Assembly: GCF_011064615.1 (NCBI RefSeq)
Contig: NZ_JAALJH010000011.1
Span: 62,001-126,000, forward strand
From: Aquisphaera insulae
GTDB taxonomy: Bacteria; Planctomycetota; Planctomycetia; Isosphaerales; Isosphaeraceae
Direction of reading: 5' to 3'
Length of the DNA stretch: 64,000 bases
Position 1 is the stretch's first letter, and each line of letters starts with the position of its first letter. The position numbers were made by a program, and so were the translations under genes. A model generated the notes under the pieces. That model was not told the DNA's origin. It ran no database searches and saw only the letters and a program-made list of their open reading frames with translations. This document shows positions 55,629 through 64,000 of this stretch, piece by piece.

Positions 55629-58442
55629 GTGAATCGGACCGTGGTTCGGAACGCCATCGCGGCGCTTGTGGTGATTGTGTTGGGGGCGATCGCCGCCGTC
55701 GTCGTCTCCGACTTCCTGTCCTCCGACGCCTCGCTCGACGCCCAGCTCGGGAGGTTGCACAGCGCCTTCGCGTTCCGCCGCCGGTCGGCCGCGACCGAGC
55801 TGGCCCGGTTCGCCCCGGAGGCCGCGCGGATCGTCCCGGAACTCCTGAAGGCCTGCGGCGACGGCGATCCGGAGGTGCGCGTGAACGCCCTGACCTCCCT
55901 GCAGGAGATGGGGAAGTTGCCGGTCGAGGCCCTGCCGGTCCTGACGAAGGTCCTGAAGGATGATCCGGACGTCGCCTGCCGCCGGAACGCGGCGGCATGC
56001 CTTGGCAAGCTCTCCGATCCTGGCGCGGAGTCGGCCCTGGTCACCGCGATCGACGATCCCGATCCCACCGTGCGGCTTGCGGCCGTCAATGCGATCGGGG
56101 CCTTGAGCGGAGAGGGCCCGTCGACGACGGCGATCGATCGTCTGTCCCGGGTCGTGAAGGAGGATGGCTCCGAGGAGCTTCGCCAGGCCGGCCTCCAGGT
56201 CCTGGGGATCGTCGTGGGTCAGAAAGAGGAGGTGGCCCGGACGGTCGCGGAGGTCCTCGCGAAGGATGAGAGCCCGCGCGTCCGCAACAGCGCCGCCGTG
56301 CTCTTGGTCAAGAGCAAGTTCGATTTTCAGGTTCCTTCCTTGCTCGCTGCACTGGACAAGGATCAGAGTGCACAGGTGCGGCTGACCGCCGCTGGCGGCC
56401 TCGTGGCGATCGGGATGAAAGACGCGCGGATCGTGCCGGCCCTGTGCAAGGCATTGCGCGGGGCCGATGACCTGACCCGGACGGGGCTCGCGACCCATAT
56501 CAGCAATCTTCGATGGGATCAGTTGCCTGGGGCGAGGGATCAGGTCGAGAAGCAATACATGGATGCAGCCCGCGACCTCATCGCGCTCATGGATCTGGAT
56601 GCCCCGTCCGCCAAGGCGGACCTGGTTATCCCGCTCGTGCGGGCTGCCGCCGTCTATCAGCAATCGTGCCAGCCCGCGTTGCTCGAGCCGGCGAAACAGG
56701 CGCTCCAATCCGTACTGAAGCTCATCGAGGATGAGAAGGAGAACGCCGGCCTGCGGCTCTCCGCGATCAACCAATGGGGCTCGGTCCAGATGCATAATAC
56801 CCCTCCCCTGCCGGGGGCGAGGATGAAGGACGAGCAGGGCAATGACCTGGACCAGCTCCGGGCTCGCGGCGTCTGGCTCGCCTCGCTGGCCCGATCCCTC
56901 AACAGCGCAAATGACGACGTCGCGACGCGGGCCGCCGAGCTCATGCTGGACGCGATCCGGGATCGGAACGCCCCCTCCTGGTATCGCGATGCCTGGCGAC
57001 AGACCGTCCCCCAGCTCATGAGAGCCGTCCGATCCGCGAAACCGAAGGTCCGCGGCCTTTCGCTGGCGATCCTCGCGGGGCTCGGCCCCGAGGCCGAGGA
57101 GGGGCTCGGGACCCTCAGAGAGATCGCAAAGGAGATCTCGGAGCCGGGGGAGCGTGAGGCGGCCGAGCGGGCGGTCAAGGCCATCGCCGCCGGCGATGGG
57201 CTCAAGTCCGCGGACCCCGCCATCCGCGCGGAGACGGCCACCGTCCTGGGCGGCCTGGGCTGGCACGCCAGCCGCGTCTTGCCGGGCCTCATTTCCCTCC
57301 TGAAGGATCCCGATCCCAAGGTCCGTGCCGCCGCGGCCACCAGCCTCGAGAAGCTCGGTGCCGTAGGTAAGGACTCGGTGGCCTCGATGGTTGAGGCCTT
57401 CGCCCTCGAGGCCGACCCCGCGGCCCGTGTGGCGCTGCTGAACGCGGTCGCTTCGATCAGCCCGGATTCGCCGACGGGGATCACGATCATCCTCGCGGCC
57501 TTGAGCGATGCGAGCCCGGACGTCCGCCGCGCGTCGGTTGCCCTGAAATCGTTCCCGGCAACCGATGCGATCGCCGCAGCACTCGTCCACGCTCTGGACG
57601 ATGGCGAGACGGAGATCCGGCAGGGGGCGGCCCGGGCGTTGACGACGCTCCTCTATCGCAACGCGACGGTCATTCCGGCCCTGATGAAGGCCATCAAGGA
57701 CAAGGACCGACGGGAGGCCATCTTCGCGGCCCTGGATGACCATTTCGAGAACACCAGCCCCTCGGCCGATCTCGGCGGCCCCGCCCGCAACCCGGCTGGG
57801 AGCCGCGCGCTGGTGCAGGCCGCCGTGCCGCCGATCCTGGAGGCACTCGATTCGAAGGAAGAGGGGGACTCTCGTCGCGCAATCCTCATCCTGGGCCGGC
57901 TCTTCGGGCTAGCCCGGGGGAACGACGCCGACGCTCGAGCCGTCCTGGCGGGCGCCATCCCGCGCTTCCTTGCGGCGGCAGAGAGCACGGACCAGGAGAC
58001 TCGACAGGCCGTGCTCGATGAACTCGGGAGGATCGCCGTGGATCGGCCGGCGGTCATCGCCATGATTCTCAAGGAACTGGGACGTTCGGCGAGCGACAGC
58101 GGCGAGCGGACGGGGTTGTTCCGTGCCCTCTCTCAGCAGGCGAGATCAGCCCGGACCGATCCTGCGGTGCATGCGGCCCTCGTGCCCGCGGTTCCCCTCC
58201 TGATCAGGGCGCTGGATAGCCCCACACAGGAAGTCTGCGAAGCGGCGATCGCCGTGCTTCAGAGCCTGGGGAAGGATGCTGCCCCCGCGGAATCGAAACT
58301 CCGCGAGATGTCGTACCAGCATCCCCAGCCGAATACGCGGCAACTGGCTGGCGACGCCGCCAAGGAGATCGCGAATCCCGGCTCGTTGCAGCGTCCGAGC
58401 GGAGGGATGCGCGGCATGGGAGGCGGTGCGGTCGCTCAGTGA
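55629..58442 (+). CDS. HEAT-repeat protein with N-terminal membrane anchor
   Basis: 937 residues, GTG at 55629 with GGAGGGAG upstream. A single N-terminal membrane segment (about 8-28, NAIAALVVIVLGAIAAVVV) is followed by about twenty HEAT-type alpha-solenoid repeats: recurring D-P-(D)-(P)-x-V-R-x-A-A-x-x-A-L/I-x-x-L (for example DDPDPTVRLAAVNAIGAL, KDPDPKVRAAAATSLEKLG). The end is Gly/Met-rich. Such scaffolds bind other proteins; the anchor places it on the membrane. No neighbour suggests a partner. Confidence 0.88.
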   Translation: MNRTVVRNAIAALVVIVLGAIAAVVVSDFLSSDASLDAQLGRLHSAFAFRRRSAATELARFAPEAARIVPELLKACGDGDPEVRVNALTSLQEMGKLPVEALPVLTKVLKDDPDVACRRNAAACLGKLSDPGAESALVTAIDDPDPTVRLAAVNAIGALSGEGPSTTAIDRLSRVVKEDGSEELRQAGLQVLGIVVGQKEEVARTVAEVLAKDESPRVRNSAAVLLVKSKFDFQVPSLLAALDKDQSAQVRLTAAGGLVAIGMKDARIVPALCKALRGADDLTRTGLATHISNLRWDQLPGARDQVEKQYMDAARDLIALMDLDAPSAKADLVIPLVRAAAVYQQSCQPALLEPAKQALQSVLKLIEDEKENAGLRLSAINQWGSVQMHNTPPLPGARMKDEQGNDLDQLRARGVWLASLARSLNSANDDVATRAAELMLDAIRDRNAPSWYRDAWRQTVPQLMRAVRSAKPKVRGLSLAILAGLGPEAEEGLGTLREIAKEISEPGEREAAERAVKAIAAGDGLKSADPAIRAETATVLGGLGWHASRVLPGLISLLKDPDPKVRAAAATSLEKLGAVGKDSVASMVEAFALEADPAARVALLNAVASISPDSPTGITIILAALSDASPDVRRASVALKSFPATDAIAAALVHALDDGETEIRQGAARALTTLLYRNATVIPALMKAIKDKDRREAIFAALDDHFENTSPSADLGGPARNPAGSRALVQAAVPPILEALDSKEEGDSRRAILILGRLFGLARGNDADARAVLAGAIPRFLAAAESTDQETRQAVLDELGRIAVDRPAVIAMILKELGRSASDSGERTGLFRALSQQARSARTDPAVHAALVPAVPLLIRALDSPTQEVCEAAIAVLQSLGKDAAPAESKLREMSYQHPQPNTRQLAGDAAKEIANPGSLQRPSGGMRGMGGGAVAQ

Positions 58443-58589
58443 GTCGGCTCGACTTCGGCCAGGTGATCCACCGGCGCGAGGCGGTGACCCCGGAGTCTCT
58501 CCCATGCGATCTGCTGAATTCCCCCTGGTAAGGGGGGAAGTGAAACCCGTCTCTCCCTCTTACCAGGCTCATCTTTACCCACAAGTGAT

Positions 58590-58645
58590 GCGGTCCATCC
58601 TGGTCCCCTCCCCCCTGTGTTGGGGAGGGGACCAGGATGGACCGC
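58590..58645. repeat. 24-bp perfect hairpin repeat
   Basis: Arms 58590-58613 and 58622-58645 are perfect complements of 24 bases with an 8-base loop. They belong to the GGTCCCCTCCCC/GGGGAGGGGACC family also found at 25976-26150. Partly matching outer arms (around 58573-58588 and 58683-58700, both with a TTACCCA/TGGGTAA core) extend the element to about 130 bp. Confidence 0.8.
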
Positions 58646-59134
58646 CCTGCTCGCCGTGCGACCTCGCTCGGCCTCGGTCGGCTTTCACTTACTTATGGGT
58701 AACGCAGAGGCTACACGGGGGGTAGGGGACCGGACGGCCCGCTCCGCCCGCCATGTCCGCCTCCTCAGACAGGGCTTCCTAGCACTCGTGGGTGCCGATG
58801 AGCCAAGGGGGAGCGGATCATCGGTCGCCCCTCCACATGTGGATAAAACAGAGCTCTTACCGGGGGGGAGTCGGAGGGGGGTAGAGCGTGCCCAGGGTGC
58901 GAGGCTTAGAGGACAGACTCTCTGCGCCTCTGGGGCCTGAACGGGCGAAGCTGAGGAGGACTCGAATGGCAGGTGCCCGCATGGACCTGTCAACTTGTCG
59001 AGCGAATGCCCAAGCCGATCGCCCGGAGCATTCGCCCCCGTGCCGGCCCCGCTGGCGATGCAGGAGATGTTCCTGCGATCGATTGGCCAGACCTGGGATC
59101 GGCGTGACAAACCCTCGTGGTCGAGTGGAAGGGA

Positions 59135-59173
59135 CACGTTCAGGCAACGGAGAGTCCCGGTCGCCTGAACGTG
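59135..59173. repeat. 11-bp hairpin, possible terminator of the small lipoprotein gene
   Basis: Arms CACGTTCAGGC (59135-59145) and GCCTGAACGTG (59163-59173) with a 17-base loop. It sits about 105 bp downstream of the leftward lipoprotein gene. No U run is evident. Confidence 0.4.
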
Positions 59174-59278
59174 GTGGATGAGGGAGGCAGTCGATTATCA
59201 TCGACCGGCGTTCGTCGTGTTGAGGAAGGGCCTCGCACTGGCGGACGGGTGGTTCCTCAGGCTGTCTGCGTCGATCGA

Positions 59279-59485
59279 TTACTGGACGACGCCTTCAGGC
59301 CCCTTGAAGGAGCTGGGATCTTTGACCTTTTTGCCCGCGGAGTTGGTCGTCGTTCGAGCCGACGCGGGGGTGCCACCCTTGGAGCTATCGATCGTGACAG
59401 GGCCGGGGGTGCTGGAGTCGGAACAGCCAATCTCGAGGGCAGTCACGAGGGCAAGACCGAGCAAGGGGAACGTCCGAAGTCGCAT
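59279..59485 (-). CDS. Small lipoprotein downstream of second DUF1559 gene
   Basis: 68 residues, ATG at 59485. Hydrophobic signal (MRLRTFPLLGLALVTALEI) followed by GCSDS, a plausible lipobox, then a Ser/Thr/Gly/Lys-rich mature part (TPASARTTTNSAGKKVKDPS). It follows the DUF1559 gene by 111 bp on the same strand, the same arrangement as at 53.7-55.1 kb, so the pair is a repeated module. Function unknown. Confidence 0.62.
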   Translation of the reverse strand: MRLRTFPLLGLALVTALEIGCSDSSTPGPVTIDSSKGGTPASARTTTNSAGKKVKDPSSFKGPEGVVQ

Positions 59486-59596
59486 AGGATGATTCACCGA
59501 AAAAGAGATATCGAGGGGTAATCGAGTGGTTTGGAAAGGCCGATCCGGCCGACGAATTTGTCGGCCGGATCGGCCCGAAGGATGCACCTCGATGGA

Positions 59597-60655
59597 TCAA
59601 TAGGAGTCGGCGCTAACCACCTCGCCGCCGGAGCGTGTGCCGAGGGCCATCAGGGTCTGAGTATTGATGGAGCTCTTGACGAACTTCACCGACCCGTCGG
59701 CGAAGGCGAAATTGACGCCACCGGGATGGAGGCTGCGGAAGGCGAACTGGCCGAGCTTGCGGACGGCCGGGAGGCACGTCGGATCGAGCCAGTCGGAGGG
59801 GATGCAATTCTTGGTCCCGCAGCCGCAGAAGACGGCGTTGATGTACTGGCCCGTGCGGTCCGGCGGGGCGTTGATGTCGGGATAGGTGAAGGCACCGGTC
59901 TCAACGCGGATGTCGCCGGTGTAGTAGCCACCGATGTTGGTGGTGCCGAAGACCGCCGTGAAGTGATACCAGTTCGTCCCCTTCGAGGGATCATCGATCC
60001 ACCGGGAGGCCTCGCCGAAGAGCGTGGTGTTGCTGGTGCCGTCGGTCACGCCCTGGACCTTGACCGAGTTCTCGGCGCCGAACATGCCGTTGCCCAGGGC
60101 GGCGTTGCACTTCTTGGGCTGCTCGGCATTGGGGTCCGGGAAGGAGGCCGCGGCCCAGTTCTCGTAGATGTTCTCCTGGGTGCCGCGACTCATGCCGTAG
60201 GAGCACTGCGCCCACGGCGTGGTGTAGACCGGGGCGGGGATGTCGGAGGGGCACAAGTAGCCGCTGACGAGCGTGAAATAGCCCGTCGTGTTGCGGCCGC
60301 TATTGGCGACAAAGTTGAAGTTGATGGCGTTGTACTGGGCGCCGCTTTCCAGGAAAGGCAGGATCAGGCCGAACGCAGAGTGGCCGAACCAGCCGGCGCA
60401 AGCCGTTCCGACATAGGAGGTGTCATCCATGTACCGGTTGCCCATCGGGAAGCAGCCCTGCGAACTCTCATAGTTGTGGCAGGCCAGCGCGATCTGCTTC
60501 AGGTTGTTGACGCACTGGGCGCGACGGGCCGCTTCACGGGCCGACTGGACGGCGGGAAGGAGGAGGGCGATGAGGACGGCGATGATCGCGATCACCACCA
60601 GCAACTCGATCAGCGTGAAACCGCGATGCGACGATGCAATACGAGGTTTGCTCAT
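59597..60655 (-). CDS. DUF1559 prepilin-like protein
   Basis: 352 residues from ATG at 60655. Prepilin signature RGFTLIELLVVIAIIAVLIA, then LLPAVQSAREAARRAQCVNN and LKQIALACHNYESSQGCF; C-terminus FRSLHPGGVNFAFADGSVKF and GGEV. Closely parallel to the gene at 54.0-55.1 kb. The frame extends 30 codons upstream without support, so the start is set at the prepilin leader. Paired with a small lipoprotein gene downstream. Confidence 0.95.
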   Translation of the reverse strand: MSKPRIASSHRGFTLIELLVVIAIIAVLIALLLPAVQSAREAARRAQCVNNLKQIALACHNYESSQGCFPMGNRYMDDTSYVGTACAGWFGHSAFGLILPFLESGAQYNAINFNFVANSGRNTTGYFTLVSGYLCPSDIPAPVYTTPWAQCSYGMSRGTQENIYENWAAASFPDPNAEQPKKCNAALGNGMFGAENSVKVQGVTDGTSNTTLFGEASRWIDDPSKGTNWYHFTAVFGTTNIGGYYTGDIRVETGAFTYPDINAPPDRTGQYINAVFCGCGTKNCIPSDWLDPTCLPAVRKLGQFAFRSLHPGGVNFAFADGSVKFVKSSINTQTLMALGTRSGGEVVSADSY

Positions 60656-61235
60656 GTCTGAGACCTTTCCAGGACGCGATTGCCCCTGACGTGAATAAAG
60701 GAGGAAAAGAACGAAGTCCGAGGGAGAGCCCGGTGCACGCTCCAACTCATGGTCTTGACCGCCGGGGTCAATCCCTTCCCGAGAACCAGTCGGCCGATTC
60801 GAAGCTCGCGGTGCATTGCAGCACGACTCACATCTGTCCCATCTCGTATATCAAACCCGCCGCCACAGGACCGGGGAGCGATATACAAAGCCATGGATTA
60901 CAAGACGAATCGAATCAACCGGTGGAGTCTCGAAAACAAAAGTTGATAGACCATCGGTCGGAGCGAGGGAGGGGACAGGACCTGAACCAGGAGGATGGCC
61001 CCGCGGTGATGGCGGGGGGAACGGGTCCCGTCGATTCAAGATAGCAAGGTGAATACGGCCAGAAGACCATGCTCTAAGCTGACTCCGTAGTCTAGCATGG
61101 ATCGAAGCCGGCTAGCAAGAGGGTAGAGGGTTTTGTCGGCCGGCCGCGTGCTTTTGGGATTGATCTTCCGTCGAGGGGGGATTGCGCCGCCCCGCACCGG
61201 ACACCTCAAAAATAAATGCGCCCTCCCCCCAGGTG
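60656..61235. other. Intergenic region, no gene
   Basis: 580 bases upstream of DUF1559 and downstream of the sugar isomerase gene (both leftward). No frame with start support. It must contain the DUF1559 promoter; I could not define it. Confidence 0.5.
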
Positions 61236-62111
61236 TCAAGGTGTGTCACCAGAACCGGGACGATCCCGACCGGGAGGAGCGTGCAAGGCTTCGAGGAATG
61301 ATGCGGACCTGCGGACGGCGTCGACGGCCGCGTGGCCGTGGCGGCTCAGCTCGACATGGACGCCCCGGCCGTAATCCGCCTCGTGGAGGGCCTCGAAGAT
61401 CGCCGCGAAGTCCATGGTCCCCTCGCCGAACATCAGGTGCTCGTGGACCCCCCGGGCCATGTCCTCGATGTGGATGTTGAGAATTCGCGACACCCAGCGC
61501 CGGACGTGGACGGAGACGGGGCCTTCCTCGAGGCAATGGACGTGGCCCAGGTCCATCGTCAGGCCGAACAGGGGATGGCCGATCCGTTCGTCGAGCCGGG
61601 CGAATCGCCCCATCGTGTCGATGAACATCCCCGGCTCGGGTTCGAAGGCCAGGGGGATGCCGGTCGTTTCGGCGTGGTCAAGCACGGGCCGGAGGGCACC
61701 AGCCAGGCGGTCGAATGCGGCCTCCTCGCCGATCGAGTCGGGGAGCCGGCCGGACCAGATCGAGACGCATTCGGCGTCGAGCGCCCGGGCGATGTCGATC
61801 GACCTTCGGAGGAAGTCCGCCCGGATCTCTCGGCGGGCCGGGTCCGGGTCCATGAGCGTCGGGTCGTGCTTGAGGCGGGGGTTGAGCAGGTAGCGGGCCC
61901 CGGTCTCCACCACCCGGGCGAGCCCGCGGCGATCCAGCAGGGCGCGGGTCGCGGCCACCTCGCGGGCCAGCACGCCGGGATCCTGGTAGGGATCCAGCGC
62001 GGCGGCGTCGAGGGTGATGGCCACGCTCTCGAAGCCCTCGTCGGCCAGCAGGTCGATGGCATCGGCGAGGCGGTGGTGGGGCAGCCCGTTGGTGTTGTAG
62101 CCGAGTCGCAT
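61236..62111 (-). CDS. Xylose-isomerase-like TIM barrel (sugar phosphate isomerase/epimerase), ebo-linked
   Basis: 291 residues, ATG at 62111. AP_endonuc_2/xylose-isomerase-like barrel: LAFEPEPGMFIDTMG (Glu ligand), LTMDLGHVHCLEEG (Asp and His), NIHIEDMARGVHEHLMFGEG (His/Glu/His) and HVELSRHGH (final Glu). The motif set is shared with the gene two positions upstream (HFEDIAATRVHHHLVPGTG), so the two are paralogues flanking the EboC-like gene. Substrate unknown. Follows the UbiA-like gene by 18 bp, which points to one operon. Confidence 0.88.
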   Translation of the reverse strand: MRLGYNTNGLPHHRLADAIDLLADEGFESVAITLDAAALDPYQDPGVLAREVAATRALLDRRGLARVVETGARYLLNPRLKHDPTLMDPDPARREIRADFLRRSIDIARALDAECVSIWSGRLPDSIGEEAAFDRLAGALRPVLDHAETTGIPLAFEPEPGMFIDTMGRFARLDERIGHPLFGLTMDLGHVHCLEEGPVSVHVRRWVSRILNIHIEDMARGVHEHLMFGEGTMDFAAIFEALHEADYGRGVHVELSRHGHAAVDAVRRSASFLEALHAPPGRDRPGSGDTP

Positions 62112-62129
62112 GGCGAGTCTACCGGTCGC

Positions 62130-63065
62130 TCAGGTGGAATAGATCGTCCGGCCGATCAGGTAGGCCGCAAGCCAGATCCCCGCGACCGCCGCCGCATGGG
62201 GCACGTCCCGGACGGCCGCGACGAGCGCGGCGTCGATCCAGACGAGGGAGAAGATGCCCGCCTTCACCGTCTCCTGGATCCGGGCCGGGATCGGTTCGCG
62301 GATCGCCCGCGCGGCCGATGTGTTGATGGCGAGTCCGACCAGCGTCAGGACGAGCAGGGCTTCCACCGGGATCAGCGGGAACCCAGCCTTCACGCCCGCG
62401 AAGCGGCCCGCCTGCGAAGCGGCGACCACCAGGCCCAGGAGGGCGATATCCTGGACCGCGAGGCCGCCGAGGAGGTTTCGGGTCCGGCCGGATTCCGTCT
62501 CCGATCGGCTCGTCCACGTGATCCCGGCGACGAACAGGCCGTACATGCTGACGGCGAGCCAGGCGGGCCATCCGATCGAGGGGGCGGAGGAGAGCCCCAG
62601 CAGGAGGTTGAGGGCCCGGCAGCTCCCCATGATCAGGGGGCCGAGCGGCGTCTTCTTGCCTCCCGCGTCGTAGGCGAGGATCGCCAGGGCCAGCCCGGCC
62701 GCCACGGCCGGAGCGGCCGTCGATCCGCTCGACCAGGCCAGCAGCGGGCCCAGCAGGAGCCCCGCGAAGCCGACCGTGAAGGCCGCCTTCAAGGGGACGC
62801 GGCCGGAAGGGATCGGCCGCGACGGCCGCTCGCGGCGATCGACCTCGAGATCGAAGGCGTCATTCAGCGCCATGCCGGCCGCGTACAGGACCATGGACGC
62901 GGCGACGAGCGGCCCCCAGCGCCGGGGCTCTCCGAGCGAGCCGCCTGCGAGCAGCCAGCCGGCCAGGCTGTCCGCCGCCGCCGTCAGCACGTTCGGCAGG
63001 CGGACGAGCTGGAGCCAGGCCCGGGGGGCGCGTCGATCCGCCATCAATGGCGATGAAGGTGGCAT
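62130..63065 (-). CDS. eboC: UbiA-like prenyltransferase, EboC-like
   Basis: 311 residues from the ATG at 63065 (a GTG at 63077 is also possible). Polytopic membrane protein, about nine hydrophobic segments. The UbiA-type motif is NDAFDLEVD followed by RPSRPIPSGR, and the second acidic motif YDAGGKKTPLG lies in the expected loop. The N-terminal LQLVRLPNVLTAAADSLAGW is a hallmark of the EboC subgroup. Probably attaches an isoprenoid to an unknown acceptor. It is flanked on both sides by TIM-barrel isomerase-like genes on the same strand and almost touches the upstream one. Confidence 0.9.
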   Translation of the reverse strand: MPPSSPLMADRRAPRAWLQLVRLPNVLTAAADSLAGWLLAGGSLGEPRRWGPLVAASMVLYAAGMALNDAFDLEVDRRERPSRPIPSGRVPLKAAFTVGFAGLLLGPLLAWSSGSTAAPAVAAGLALAILAYDAGGKKTPLGPLIMGSCRALNLLLGLSSAPSIGWPAWLAVSMYGLFVAGITWTSRSETESGRTRNLLGGLAVQDIALLGLVVAASQAGRFAGVKAGFPLIPVEALLVLTLVGLAINTSAARAIREPIPARIQETVKAGIFSLVWIDAALVAAVRDVPHAAAVAGIWLAAYLIGRTIYST

Positions 63066-63078
63066 GTTCGCGGCCACG

Positions 63079-63933
63079 TCAGCCCCCGGCCGCCGGGGTG
63101 ACGAGGGGCCTGAGGACCTCGAGGGCCCGCCTCGCGGCGGCGTCGGGGTCGTCCTGGAACGGGTAGAGCTCGACCGTCAGCCAGCCGTCATAGCCGGTTT
63201 TCTTGATCGCGGAGACCACCTCGGCGAAGTCGATCGCGCCGGTGCCGGGGACCAGGTGGTGATGCACCCGGGTGGCGGCGATGTCCTCGAAGTGATAGTG
63301 GCGGATCTGGCCGGCAAGCCGGGCGATGGCGGCGGGGATGTCCTCGCTCACGCAGTAGGCGTGGCCGACGTCGAAGTTCAGGCCCAGGGAGGGGGCATCC
63401 ACCCGGTCCGCGACCTCCTCGTACTGGTCGGAGGTCTCCAGCAGGAGGCCCGGCTCGGGCTCGATCAGCAGGAGGACGCCGCTCTTCTCGGCGTGCTCGG
63501 CCAGGGGCTTGAGGATCTCGACGAACAGGTCGATGGCCGCCTGCCGCGACCGGCCCTCCTCGAGCGGGCCGCCCGGCTCCGTGGTGACGTGGGGCGCGCC
63601 GAGCTCGGCGCAGAGCGTGAGCGACCGCCGCGTGTGGTCGATCCGGATCTGGCGATAGTTCCGGTCGGCGTCGATGAACGACGGATACCAGTAGGGCTGG
63701 CGCGGGTCGGCCACGGCGTTCATCATGAAGCAATTCACGTTCGAGAACGCGAGCCCGGTCCGCTCCATCGCGTCGCGGATGCCCCGCTTCTGGACCTCGA
63801 GCAGGCCGGCCGGCCAGGCATGGGGGACGTCGGCCAGGAGCTCGAGGCCCTCGTAGCCGATGGCGGCGATCCGCTCCGCCGCCTCGTCGAAGGTGTGCCT
63901 CAGGTAGGCGTTGCTGCTGAAGGCGATTCGCAT
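63079..63933 (-). CDS. Xylose-isomerase-like TIM barrel, ebo-linked
   Basis: 284 residues from ATG at 63933. Motifs IEPEPGLLLETSDQ (Glu), NFDVGHAYCVSEDI (Asp, His), HYHFEDIAATRVHHHLVPGT (His/Glu/His) and VELYPFQDD (final Glu) give a complete metal site. Paralogue of the gene at 61.2-62.1 kb. Its start codon overlaps the stop of the preceding, truncated gene (TGATG), which shows it continues an operon beyond the window. May correspond to EboE in function; this is inference from position. Confidence 0.88.
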   Translation of the reverse strand: MRIAFSSNAYLRHTFDEAAERIAAIGYEGLELLADVPHAWPAGLLEVQKRGIRDAMERTGLAFSNVNCFMMNAVADPRQPYWYPSFIDADRNYRQIRIDHTRRSLTLCAELGAPHVTTEPGGPLEEGRSRQAAIDLFVEILKPLAEHAEKSGVLLLIEPEPGLLLETSDQYEEVADRVDAPSLGLNFDVGHAYCVSEDIPAAIARLAGQIRHYHFEDIAATRVHHHLVPGTGAIDFAEVVSAIKKTGYDGWLTVELYPFQDDPDAAARRALEVLRPLVTPAAGG

Positions 63934-64000
63934 CACGATGCCTCGCTGTCGCGGTAATGCGCGAGGAGGGCGTCGAACTGCTTGAAGAAGTCGTTCTCCT
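63933..64000 (-). CDS. C-terminal end of an upstream operon gene (partial)
   Basis: Only the last 22 residues are in the window (ENDFFKQFDALLAHYRDSEA then S and stop). The stop codon (63933-63935) overlaps the ATG of the TIM-barrel gene by one base, so it is the preceding gene in the same operon. The fragment is too short to identify; by ebo gene order it could be another ebo component. Confidence 0.6.
   Translation of the reverse strand, partial: ENDFFKQFDALLAHYRDSEAS

Larger units (their letters stand above)
58443..59278. other. Intergenic region rich in hairpin repeats
   Basis: About 835 bases between the HEAT-repeat and lipoprotein genes, which converge here. Contents seen: a TTCCCCC/GGGGGGAA hairpin at 58519-58540, a 24-bp perfect hairpin at 58590-58645, and an 11-bp hairpin at 59135-59173. 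No protein with a coherent start was found; the frames open here lack domains and are dominated by repeat sequence. Confidence 0.6.

Noticed and set aside
58857..59201. 114-residue leftward frame in the convergent gap
   Set aside because: No start support, low-complexity translation, overlaps hairpin repeats.

Overview
The window looks like a chromosomal segment of a very GC-rich planctomycete, most likely an Isosphaeraceae-type bacterium (family inferred from gene content, not proven). The evidence is the combination of families that rarely occur together outside Planctomycetes: a secreted PSCyt1/DUF1549/DUF1553 protein paired with a DUF1501 protein, two DUF1559 prepilin-like proteins, an arylsulfatase, an ECF sigma factor fused to carboxypeptidase-regulatory-like domains, DUF1264, and many secreted proteins with Pro/Gly/Ala-rich linkers. 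There is no plasmid, phage or insertion-sequence backbone. The sequence is mostly ordinary chromosome with many orphan genes and a few small accessory modules.

Layout. 0.3-4.7 kb: DUF1553 and DUF1501 pair. 4.8-5.7 kb: excisionase-type antitoxin with a PIN toxin that has an internal deletion. 5.8-9.5 kb: two membrane-anchored, linker-rich paralogous proteins. 9.8-10.6 kb: DUF4365 nuclease-like protein plus small partner. 10.8-11.5 kb: RNase P RNA with its own promoter and terminator. 11.5-14.3 kb: small protein, sulfatase, DUF433/DUF5615 toxin-antitoxin pair. 14.4-17.7 kb: membrane-tethered sigma factor. 17.7-21.5 kb: repeat-rich stretch with a 305-bp inverted-repeat element touching the stop codon of an unusual LysR-type regulator, then two small orphan genes. 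21.7-29 kb: a planctomycete hypothetical whose frame has no stop before it runs into the opposite gene, then a leftward cluster (D-ribose pyranase, six-hairpin glycosidase-like, LamG plus GH32/43-like protein). 29-32.3 kb: lipoprotein and DUF1264 protein. 32.4-35.9 kb: tRNA-Cys, small membrane protein, methyltransferase, glycosyltransferase, GH71/99-like protein. 36-42.1 kb: lactonase, esterase, M48 protease, coiled lipoprotein, BlaI regulator. 42.1-47.6 kb: dnaK-clpB chaperone pair with a candidate operator. 47.6-52.2 kb: secreted proteins, lipase, GT4, DUF2007. 52.5-64 kb: two halves of an ebo-type locus (eboB-like TatD at 52.8 kb; eboC-like UbiA and two xylose-isomerase-like TIM barrels at 61.2-64 kb) separated by two DUF1559-plus-small-lipoprotein modules and a HEAT-repeat protein.

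How the genes may work together. The secreted hydrolases (sulfatase, glycosidases, esterase, lactonase) fit a life on complex sulfated or plant-type polysaccharides. DnaK and ClpB form a disaggregation pair. The ebo-like genes probably act in export or maturation of an unknown isoprenoid-linked metabolite, as known for cyanobacterial ebo genes. The most unusual features are the deleted PIN toxin, the sigma factor with a large extracytoplasmic half, the LysR regulator with an unassigned C-terminal domain ending in a mobile-looking repeat, the paired boxes upstream of dnaK, an RNase P RNA in which I cannot find the tRNA-CCA binding GGU alongside a tRNA gene without encoded CCA, and the split ebo locus.
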